Source of the DNA: Deltaproteobacteria bacterium
Lineage (GTDB): Bacteria; Desulfobacterota; Deferrimicrobia; Deferrimicrobiales; Deferrimicrobiaceae
Length of the DNA: 6,306 bases
Reading direction: 5' to 3'
Assembly: GCA_021802685.1 (NCBI GenBank)
Contig: JAJZRM010000179.1
Location: 1-6,306 of the forward strand
In this document: positions 1-5,068 of the stretch, one piece after another
Position numbering within the stretch: position 1 is the stretch's first letter
Layout: each line of letters opens with the position of its first letter
Made by a program: the position numbers and the translations under genes
Notes under the pieces: generated by a model
Databases searched by the model: none
Seen by the model: the letters and a program-made list of their open reading frames with translations, nothing else
Told to the model about the DNA's origin: nothing

Positions 1-241
1 GATCTCCGCGAAGACTCTGGGGATCAAGGAGTACGATCCGGTCCCCGGCTGGCAGACCGTCTACTTCGGCAGCAACCACCTGGTGACCCGGGAAAAAGCG
101 TTGCGCTGCGCCAACTGCCACACCCGGAACGGCGTACTCAATTTCAGGGACCTGGGATATTCGGAAAAGGAACAGGAAAAGCTGACGAACGCCGCGATCT
201 ACTTCGACAAGGTGGCGGAACAGCAGAAGGAGGAATGGTGA
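1..241 (+). CDS. Multiheme c-type cytochrome, C-terminal fragment (5' end outside window)
   Basis: The frame is open from base 2 to the TGA at 239-241, giving 79 residues. It contains one heme c attachment motif (CANCH), followed by a charged, helix-like tail rich in Lys, Glu and Gln. The part around the heme (SNHLVTREKALRCANCH, then a short stretch ending in DLGY) matches the C-terminal end of the next gene (VNHMVAPKDKALQCADCH, then ALGY), so the two products share a C-terminal module. It is probably a periplasmic electron carrier or a second OTR-like enzyme. The total heme number cannot be known from this fragment. Its last codons contain the Shine-Dalgarno of the next gene, so the two are translationally linked and almost surely co-transcribed. 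Seen: frame and motif. Inferred: role. Confidence 0.85.
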   Translation, partial: ISAKTLGIKEYDPVPGWQTVYFGSNHLVTREKALRCANCHTRNGVLNFRDLGYSEKEQEKLTNAAIYFDKVAEQQKEEW

Positions 242-243
242 AC

Positions 244-1674
244 ATGAAGATGCGTGGGATCATCGCCGCCGCGGTTTCGCTCGCGGCAACCGCCTTGGCA
301 ACTTCCGTTTTCGCCGGCTCCCATGCCGGATATGTGGGGAACGGCCCCTTCAAGAACGGTCCCGAGGTCACCAGGAAGTGCATCGAGTGCCACGAGAAGG
401 AAACGAAGGATTTCATGAAGACGGTCCACTGGACCTGGTCGAGCGAACAGGGGGCGAACGGCAAGAAGATCGAACTGGGGAAAAAGAACGCCCTGAACAA
501 CTTCTGCATCGGCCTGCCTTCCAACTGGCCCCGCTGCACCAGCTGCCACGCCGGGTACGGCTGGAAAGACGCCTCCTTCGACTTCTCGAAGGCCGAGAAC
601 GTGGACTGCCTCTCCTGCCACGATACGACCGGCACCTATAAGAAGTTCCCGACCGCCGCCGGGCACCCGGTCTACGCGGGGGAGACGAAGGAATTCCCCA
701 AGGGGAAACCTTGGCCGCCGGTCGATCTGGTGAAGGTGGCGCAGTCCGTCGGGGCTCCGAACCGCGCGACCTGCGGTTCCTGCCACTTCTACGGCGGCGG
801 CGGCGATCATGTGAAGCATGGCGACCTCGACAGCTCCCTGACTCATCCGACTCCGGGCATCGACGTCCACATGGGCGGCCCGAAGAAGATGGTTTGCCAG
901 GATTGCCACAAGTCCAAGGACCACACCCTGATGGGGCGGGCGGTTTCCGTCTCCCTCGGCTCGGGTCCCCGGGCGATGGGTTGCACCGACTGCCACAAAC
1001 CCAGCGCGCACAAGAACGCCGCCCTGAACCGGCACGCGGACAGGGTGGCCTGCCAGACCTGCCACATTCCCACATTCGCCAAGGACCGGCCGACCAAGGT
1101 GTGGTGGGACTGGTCCACCGCCGGCAAGGACGTGAAGCCGGAAGATGTCCCGAAGGACCGGTACGGCGAAAAGACCTACGACAAGATGAAGGGCGACTTC
1201 AAGTGGGGCAAGGACGTGGTGCCCACCTATTACTGGTACAACGGTTCCGTCGACCGCTATCTCGCGGGCGACAAGATCGACGCCTCCAAGGTGGTCCGGC
1301 TTTCTGCCGCCAAGGGGGACCGGAAGGATCGCAACGCGAGGATCTTCCCGTTCAAACTCATGAGGGGAAAGCAGGCCTACGACATCGGTAATGGAACCAT
1401 CGCCTTCGTGAACGTCTTCGGCCCTCCGGGCAGCGACGCCTACTGGGCGAAGTACGACTGGAACGCTGCCGTCGCCGGCGGCATGAAGGCCGCGGGGCAG
1501 CCTTATAGCGGCAAGTTCGGTTTCGTGGAGACCTCCATGGTCTGGCCCGTGAACCATATGGTGGCTCCCAAGGACAAGGCGCTCCAGTGCGCCGATTGCC
1601 ACGGAGAAAAGGGAAGGATGGACTGGAAAGCCCTGGGATACAAAGGCGACCCGAGGAATCCGGAAAACCGATAG
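244..1674 (+). CDS. otr: Octaheme c-type cytochrome, tetrathionate reductase (OTR) family
   Basis: This is a 476-residue exported cytochrome. An N-terminal Sec signal peptide (about residues 1-24, cut near SVFA/GS) is followed by eight CXXCH motifs at residues 46, 98, 122, 177, 218, 247, 270 and 449. The crowded block NFCIGLPSNWPRCTSCH, GYGWKDASFDF, CLSCHDTTGTYKKFP is typical of the octaheme tetrathionate reductase family. The Shewanella member reduces tetrathionate, and also nitrite and hydroxylamine in vitro, and one of its hemes has a lysine ligand. The lysines at 133-134 next to heme 3 are candidates for that role, but I cannot assign the ligand. The start at 244 is chosen because AAGGAGG (227-233) lies 10 bp upstream. 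In-frame ATG 235 is only 1 bp from it and GTG 238 only 4 bp. The long heme-free stretch 275-448 is normal for the family. The gene is co-transcribed with the cytochrome gene before it and ends at a strong terminator. The physiological substrate is uncertain. Confidence 0.93.
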   Translation: MKMRGIIAAAVSLAATALATSVFAGSHAGYVGNGPFKNGPEVTRKCIECHEKETKDFMKTVHWTWSSEQGANGKKIELGKKNALNNFCIGLPSNWPRCTSCHAGYGWKDASFDFSKAENVDCLSCHDTTGTYKKFPTAAGHPVYAGETKEFPKGKPWPPVDLVKVAQSVGAPNRATCGSCHFYGGGGDHVKHGDLDSSLTHPTPGIDVHMGGPKKMVCQDCHKSKDHTLMGRAVSVSLGSGPRAMGCTDCHKPSAHKNAALNRHADRVACQTCHIPTFAKDRPTKVWWDWSTAGKDVKPEDVPKDRYGEKTYDKMKGDFKWGKDVVPTYYWYNGSVDRYLAGDKIDASKVVRLSAAKGDRKDRNARIFPFKLMRGKQAYDIGNGTIAFVNVFGPPGSDAYWAKYDWNAAVAGGMKAAGQPYSGKFGFVETSMVWPVNHMVAPKDKALQCADCHGEKGRMDWKALGYKGDPRNPENR

Positions 1675-1704
1675 GAGACCGGTTCCGGAAGCGCCGTTCC
1701 GCCG

Positions 1705-1733
1705 GCCCGCGAGGAAACCCGCGGGCTTTTTTT
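1705..1733 (+). terminator. Intrinsic terminator after the octaheme cytochrome gene
   Basis: GCCCGCG (1705-1711) pairs perfectly with CGCGGGC (1720-1726). Inside the 8-base loop a further GG/CC pairing is possible around a bulged A. The stem is followed at once by seven T (1727-1733). It lies 31 bp after the stop codon and separates the two cytochrome transcription units. Confidence 0.92.
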
Positions 1734-1832
1734 CGCATCGGGGTCGCCGGGCGTGGGCCGCTCCCGGCCATCCATGGCCTCAGCAGCAGCAGCAGAACCC
1801 TGGTGAGAAATTCGGGCAAGATTGACATCGGC

Positions 1833-1862
1833 TTGCCTGAAAGCGATCCTATCGATGATAAT
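1833..1862 (+). promoter_or_regulatory. Candidate sigma70-type promoter for the ExtKL-like gene
   Basis: TTGCCT (1833-1838, 4 of 6 matches) and GATAAT (1857-1862, 5 of 6 matches) are 18 bp apart. This would start transcription near 1869, just ahead of the Shine-Dalgarno at 1879-1883. A stronger -35 look-alike, TTGACA at 1822-1827, has only the poor -10 GATCCT at 17 bp. A promoter is expected here because a terminator closes the upstream unit. The rest of the 213-bp gap (1675-1887) shows only a (CAG)5 run at 1781-1795 and the palindrome GGCCATccATGGCC at 1766-1779. Confidence 0.45.
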
Positions 1863-1867
1863 CGATA
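1850..1867. promoter_or_regulatory. Inverted repeat overlapping the candidate -10 (possible operator)
   Basis: TATCGAT (1850-1856) and ATCGATA (1861-1867) are exact reverse complements around the 4-base spacer GATA. The repeat covers the candidate -10 of the promoter for the 11-heme cytochrome gene, the usual place for a repressor site. It stands out as AT-rich in GC-rich surroundings. No matching regulator is recognised in the window. The stretch GATAATCGATATC looks faintly like a Fur box, but the match is too weak to claim. Confidence 0.4.
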
Positions 1868-1887
1868 TCGCCGGATCGGGAGGACCC

Positions 1888-3132
1888 ATGAAAACGCGTG
1901 CGGTCGCACTGTCCGTCTGCCTGGGGTTTCTTGCCCTGGCGGGGGCGGTTCGGGAATCCGGCGCCGCCGTCGCCGGCTGCATGAAGTGCCACGGGGACGA
2001 AGCGGCCATGAAGGCCATGGTCAAGCCCGTGATCCCGGTCTCCGCCGAGGGGGAGGGGTGAGCGGGACCGCCTCCGCCGGTCCGGGCGGAAGACCTGTAC
2101 AAGGGGTACCTGGTCGACGCGAAGCTCCTGGAGACCGACCCCCATTTCGAGAAGGGGTGCGCTTTTTGCCATAAGGGCGACGAATCCGCCCGGGAAAAGG
2201 CGACGGCCCATAAGGGGATGGAGAAACGCCCCTCCGGCGATCCGTCGCTCTGCGGGCAGTGCCACGACGAGATCGCCGCGAACTTCAGGAAATCGCTCCA
2301 TTACACCACCACGGGACTGAAAAGCGGAGTATCGCCGAGATTTTCCAAGGAAGAAGCCGGAACCTTCGCCGGGAAGGTCTTCCCCAAGGCATGCAACAGC
2401 TGCCACGCCTCGTGCGGGGACTGCCACCTGAAAAGCCCGGCGATCGGCGGCGTGAGCGCCGGGCTCCTTCAGCGCCACCGCTTCGTGAAACGGGACGAGG
2501 GGAAGACGTGCGCGCTGTGCCACGGCGGGCGGGTGTACCCCGAGTTCACGGGAGAGTACGGCGGGACGCCGGACGTCCATTACCAGAAAGGCATGATCTG
2601 CCTCGATTGCCACAGCAAGTCCGAGTCCCACGGGGACGGATCGGTTCAGGCGTCCAGGCAGGAGCGGAAGGAGCGTCCCTCCTGCGCCAAATGCCACCCG
2701 CCGGGCAAGGAGACGTCGGAAAAAGCGAAGTCGGCCCACGCCGTGCACGGGACGAAGTTGAGCTGCTCTGCATGCCACTCCGCGGGGCCGTACCGGAATT
2801 GCTACGACTGCCACCTGGGAAAGGGCGCGGAAGCCAGGCCGGGGTTCATCCTCGGGCGGAACCCCAGGGATCCGAAGACGGTGACCACGCTGCGGGTCAT
2901 CCCGACGGTGAGGGACACCTTCGCTTCCGCGGGGATCCGCATGGAAAAGTACGATGCGCTTCCCAACTACTGGGGCACCGCCCCCCATAATATTAAGAAA
3001 CGCACGGACCGGACCCGGTCGTGCGAATCGTGCCACGAGGAGAAGGAGCTGTTCCTGAGGAAGGAAGTTCTGCTCCCCGGGGGTTCCAAGGCGAACGAAG
3101 GACTCATCGCCGTTCCAAAATCACTCAAGTAG
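1888..3132 (+). CDS. extKL: 11-heme periplasmic c-type cytochrome, ExtKL-like, with in-frame TGA read as selenocysteine (Sec58)
   Basis: Read through the TGA at 2059-2061, this is one 414-residue protein. It has a signal peptide (about 1-29) and eleven CXXCH motifs at residues 31, 91, 122, 169, 176, 208, 238, 266, 293, 305 and 379. The TGA is codon 58, in a Gly/Glu-rich then Pro-rich linker (AEGEG, TGA, AGPPPP) between hemes 1 and 2. No frame change is needed and no other lesion is visible. Without readthrough, the first usable start after the TGA is ATG 2218 (residue 111), with no signal peptide and heme 2 lost, while the upstream piece would be a one-heme 57-residue peptide. GGAGG (1879-1883) stands 4 bp before the start. 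The pairing with a rhodanese gene resembles the Geobacter extHIJKL locus for extracellular and selenite/tellurite electron transfer; this assignment is from memory of the family, not a search. Probable role: periplasmic multi-heme electron transfer. Alternatives are a nonsense mutation or a sequencing error. Confidence 0.75.
2059..2090 (+). other. Putative UGA selenocysteine codon with bacterial SECIS-like hairpin
   Basis: The TGA at 2059-2061 is in frame with coding sequence on both sides. Downstream, TCCGCC (2073-2078) pairs perfectly with GGCGGA (2085-2090), closing the six-base loop GGTCCG. The loop begins 17 nt after the TGA. Known bacterial SECIS elements have a small apical loop with G among its first two bases, about 16-37 nt after the UGA, so geometry and loop fit. 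GC-rich sequence makes such hairpins easily by chance, so the hairpin alone is weak evidence. The open, heme-rich frame beyond the TGA is the stronger argument. Selenocysteine machinery (selA, selB, selC, selD) lies outside the window if present. Confidence 0.6.
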
Positions 3133-3141
3133 GAGGAGTAC

Positions 3142-4044
3142 ATGAAGCTCTGGAAACGGGTTCTACCCATCCTGGTCCTGGCACTGGCGCTGCCGGCCGT
3201 GTCTTCGGCGCTGGATCTCCCGAAGATCGTCAACACCGATTGGCTCGAGAAAAACGGGGCCGACCCGGCGGTCCGGATCGTCGATATCCGGAAGCCCGAG
3301 GAGTTCAAGGCCGGGCACGTGCCCGGCGCGATCAACGTGTTCTACGGCGCCTGGGCCGTAAAGCGGAACAATCTCGACAACCAGCTCCCTGAAGACGAAG
3401 AGCTGCTCGAACTCGTGCAAGATTCGGGGATCGAGAAGACGACGGCGGTCGTGATCGTGGGGAAGGCGGACACGACGACCGACCAGGTGAACCTGACGCG
3501 GGTCGCCTGGACCTTGCGGTACGCGGGAGTCGCGAAGGTAGGCGTGCTCGACGGCGGTTTCAACAAGTGGTCGGCCGACAAGAAACCCATGAGCACCGAT
3601 GCGGGCAAGGCGGCGGCAGCAAAGGGCAAGACGAGCCCCAACCGGCCGTACCTCGCCGCCAAGGAAGATGTGCTGGCGAAGGTGGGGAAGGCGACCATCG
3701 TGGACACCCGCATGCCGGATTTCTTCTTCGGGGTCTCGAAGCTTCCGTTCGTGGCGCGCGCGGGGCGCATTCCCCAGTCCGTAAACCTGCCTTCGGCATG
3801 GATCTTCACCAAGGAGGGGGCCTTCAAGCCGATGGAGGACCTGGAGGCCATGGCCGCCGGCGTGGTCGGCAAGGACAAGGCGGCAGAGGTCCTCGTCTAC
3901 TGCGACACGGGCCGCCTGGCCTCCGGCTGGTGGTTCGTCCTCTCCGAAGTCCTCGGCTACGGGAACGTGAGGATGTACGACGGATCTTCCCAGGAGTGGG
4001 CGGCCGACGCCAAGGCGCCGATGGTCAAATACACCTGGAAGTGA
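3142..4044 (+). CDS. extH: Exported tandem-domain rhodanese (sulfurtransferase), ExtH-like
   Basis: This is a 300-residue protein with a Sec signal peptide (about 1-23, cut near SSA/LDL). It has no lipobox, although the Geobacter ExtH is described as a lipoprotein. Two rhodanese domains follow. The first (about 25-150) has the CH2A-type IVDIRKPEEFKAGHVPGA motif, but its active-site position lies in VIVGKADTTTD with no cysteine, so it should be inactive. The second (about 165-298) has VDTRMPDFF, GRIPQSVNLP and the active loop YCDTGRLAS with Cys254, the only cysteine in the protein. Rhodaneses carry persulfide, and some carry reduced selenium, on this residue. AGGAGG (3131-3136) overlaps the TAG of the preceding cytochrome gene, with 5 bp to the ATG, so expression is coupled to the 11-heme cytochrome. 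Probable role: periplasmic sulfur or selenium handling beside the cytochrome. The rhodanese fold is certain; the ExtH name is less so. Confidence 0.9.
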   Translation: MKLWKRVLPILVLALALPAVSSALDLPKIVNTDWLEKNGADPAVRIVDIRKPEEFKAGHVPGAINVFYGAWAVKRNNLDNQLPEDEELLELVQDSGIEKTTAVVIVGKADTTTDQVNLTRVAWTLRYAGVAKVGVLDGGFNKWSADKKPMSTDAGKAAAAKGKTSPNRPYLAAKEDVLAKVGKATIVDTRMPDFFFGVSKLPFVARAGRIPQSVNLPSAWIFTKEGAFKPMEDLEAMAAGVVGKDKAAEVLVYCDTGRLASGWWFVLSEVLGYGNVRMYDGSSQEWAADAKAPMVKYTWK

Positions 4045-4056
4045 CGAAAGGGCCGG

Positions 4057-4089
4057 TCAGGGCGGGCCCCCCGGGAGGGTCCGCCCTGA
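4057..4089 (+). terminator. Strong hairpin after the rhodanese gene
   Basis: TCAGGGCGG (4057-4065) pairs perfectly with CCGCCCTGA (4081-4089). The stem extends inward by one G-T and three G-C pairs, leaving a 7-base loop, about 13 bp in all. It begins 12 bp after the stop codon. There is no clear T tract behind it, so it may act as a terminator together with the next hairpin or as a 3' mRNA-stabilising structure. Confidence 0.6.
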
Positions 4090-4109
4090 GAACGGTTTCC
4101 ACACCGTTC
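4090..4109. terminator. Second hairpin at the convergent gene junction
   Basis: GAACGGT (4090-4096) pairs with ACCGTTC (4103-4109) around a 6-base loop. It abuts the preceding hairpin and overlaps the stop codon of the minus-strand NifX-like gene (4108-4110). It may serve transcripts from either side. Neither flank carries a good T run, so the assignment is tentative. Confidence 0.4.
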
Positions 4110-4491
4110 ATCGGCCGGGGCCGTGGGGGCCGTGTCCATGATGCCCGCAGGCCATCGCCGGAGTCACCTCCCGTAACGTCCCGGTCTTGAAAGCGGATAC
4201 CGTTTCCCCGACCGTCGGGTACTCCGAATGGAAGACGCGGATGTTCGCGGCCCGCAGCTTGCCGAGCGCGCCCATCCCGATGCCGCCCACTACCATCGCC
4301 TCCACGTTCTCCCCCGCAAGTTGCGCAAGCGGCCGGCACATGCCGTGGTCGTGGTGGAGATCGCGGTTCGGGATCGCCCGGCAGCTCCCGCTTTCCGTGT
4401 CGACGACCATGAAGATCGGCGCCGATCCGAAATGAAGGTCCACGGGGCTCTGGAACCCGTTGTCCCGGGTGATGGGAATGCAGATGTTCAT
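4108..4491 (-). CDS. NifX/NifB-type dinitrogenase iron-molybdenum cofactor domain protein
   Basis: This is a 127-residue single-domain cytosolic protein of the Fe-Mo cofactor biosynthesis family (PF02579), which includes NifX, the NifB C-terminus and stand-alone proteins such as MTH1175. Visible family features are the start MNICIPITRDNGFQSPVD, LHFGSAPIFMVVD (about 19-31), HDHGMC (48-52) and VVGGIGMGAL (67-76). The C-terminus CGHHGHGPHG is His-rich and could bind metal. Stand-alone members are common in anaerobes without nitrogenase and are thought to bind or carry iron-sulfur or molybdenum clusters, so this is not evidence of nitrogen fixation. AGGAGG (complement of 4499-4504) lies 7 bp before the ATG, which sets the start. 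The frame stays open further upstream to 5013, but that part overlaps the DUF134 gene in another frame and is spurious. It lies 41 bp after the DUF134 gene and is surely co-transcribed with it. Confidence 0.92.
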   Translation of the reverse strand: MNICIPITRDNGFQSPVDLHFGSAPIFMVVDTESGSCRAIPNRDLHHDHGMCRPLAQLAGENVEAMVVGGIGMGALGKLRAANIRVFHSEYPTVGETVSAFKTGTLREVTPAMACGHHGHGPHGPGR

Positions 4492-4532
4492 GATGTTTCC
4501 TCCTCTTGTTGAAAGGTTGACGACGGGTATGC

Positions 4533-4970
4533 CTACCTGTTCCCGCACCCCATCCGGCGCCTGCGCAAGCCGCGGCAAGGGGGGGCTTCCGCATCCGTCG
4601 GCGCGGGGTTCCCTCCCGCCTTGTCCGCCGCTCCCATGCGGCGGCACCTGGGACACCCGCAACGGGGGGCATCTCGCGGTTCCACCCGGATGGTTCCGCC
4701 TTCGATCCTGAGGGTGTTGCCATGGACCAGGGCCTCGGCCACCTTTCGGTGCGCGTTCACCAAGATGCGGCCGAAGGTCGGACGCGAAACGCTCATCCGC
4801 TCCGCGGCCTGTTCCTGGTACAGCCCTTCCAGATCGGCCAGCCGGACCGCTTCGAACTCGTCGAGCGTCAGGACGATTTCGCCCGGCTCTCCCGCCGGCA
4901 TCCCCGCCGGATGAAACAAGGACGCGATCGGTTTCCCGGCAACCCGGCGGCAACATTGCGGTCTGGGCAT
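4533..4970 (-). CDS. DUF134 (UPF0251) helix-turn-helix protein, likely regulator
   Basis: This 145-residue protein starts with MPRPQCCRRV, the usual opening of the DUF134 family. A sigma-region-4-like helix-turn-helix follows at about residues 35-82 (LTLDEFEAVRLADLEGL, then QEQAAERMSVSRPTFGRIL). The C-terminal tail has the cysteines CGCPRC (104-109) and Cys132 and Cys142, and may bind metal or a cluster; the tail is low-complexity and Arg-rich. The start at 4970 is preferred over ATG 5000 because GAGGTG stands 5 bp before it and because 5000 lies upstream of the predicted transcription start near 4996. DUF134 genes often sit beside NifX-type proteins, as here. The promoter carries a palindrome in its spacer, so autorepression is a reasonable inference. 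The ligand or signal is unknown. Confidence 0.9.
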   Translation of the reverse strand: MPRPQCCRRVAGKPIASLFHPAGMPAGEPGEIVLTLDEFEAVRLADLEGLYQEQAAERMSVSRPTFGRILVNAHRKVAEALVHGNTLRIEGGTIRVEPRDAPRCGCPRCRRMGAADKAGGNPAPTDAEAPPCRGLRRRRMGCGNR

Positions 4971-5002
4971 CTCGACACCTCGGCATCCATACCTCGCCAT
5001 CC

Positions 5003-5030
5003 ATTATAAGCATATGCTCATTACCGTCAA
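5003..5030 (-). promoter_or_regulatory. Sigma70-type promoter of the DUF134-nifX-like operon
   Basis: Read on the minus strand, TTGACG (5030-5025) and a perfect TATAAT (5008-5003) are separated by 16 bp. Transcription should begin near 4996, giving a leader of about 26 nt containing the Shine-Dalgarno of the gene starting at 4970. It lies just after the terminator of the upstream transporter gene, so the DUF134 and NifX-like genes form their own unit. Confidence 0.85.
5006..5021. promoter_or_regulatory. Palindromic operator within the promoter spacer
   Basis: ATAAGCATATGCTCAT is a 16-bp palindrome with one mismatched pair (5008/5019) and a perfect 10-bp core AGCATATGCT (5009-5018). It fills the -35/-10 spacer and touches the -10, so a bound dimer would block RNA polymerase. 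The obvious candidate binder is the DUF134 protein encoded immediately downstream. This is inference from position. Confidence 0.7.
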
Positions 5031-5031
5031 G

Positions 5032-5065
5032 AAAAAAAACGCACCGCTTTGACCATCATGCGGTG
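5032..5065 (-). terminator. Intrinsic terminator after the TauE/SafE-type gene
   Basis: On the minus strand CACCGC (5065-5060) pairs with GCGGTG (5047-5042) around a 12-base loop. Two bases later comes a run of eight T (5039-5032). It starts 3 bp after the transporter stop codon and ends just before the -35 of the DUF134 promoter. Confidence 0.78.
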
Positions 5066-5068
5066 GAT

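Noticed and set aside
199..1602. A 467-codon open frame on the minus strand opposite the octaheme cytochrome
   Set aside because: It is the shadow of a GC-rich gene. The plus-strand protein has eight heme motifs and a signal peptide, while the minus-strand translation shows no recognisable domain and is low-complexity.
1781..1795. (CAG)5 microsatellite
   Set aside because: Five units only, intergenic, with no sign of phase variation of a neighbouring start or promoter.
1857..1869. Fur box (GATAATCGATATC)
   Set aside because: Only about half of the consensus positions fit, and the clearer structure is the 7-bp inverted repeat beside it.
1888..2061. A stand-alone 57-residue monoheme peptide
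   Set aside because: It is too short for a folded cytochrome, ends within a Gly/Glu linker, and coding continues in the same frame right after the stop.
2218..3132. A separate cytochrome gene starting at ATG 2218
   Set aside because: It would lack a signal peptide, which a c-type cytochrome needs for heme attachment, and would leave the in-frame heme motif at 2158-2172 outside the gene. The joined reading through the TGA explains both.
1888..3132. Pseudogene caused by nonsense mutation
   Set aside because: Not excluded, but no second lesion is seen in 356 downstream codons, all heme motifs are intact, and the coupled rhodanese gene is intact. Recoding is the better reading.
4108..5013. A single 301-codon minus-strand gene covering both NifX-like and DUF134 regions
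   Set aside because: Only the last 127 codons match the NifX-like family and they have their own Shine-Dalgarno. The earlier part overlaps the DUF134 gene in a different frame.
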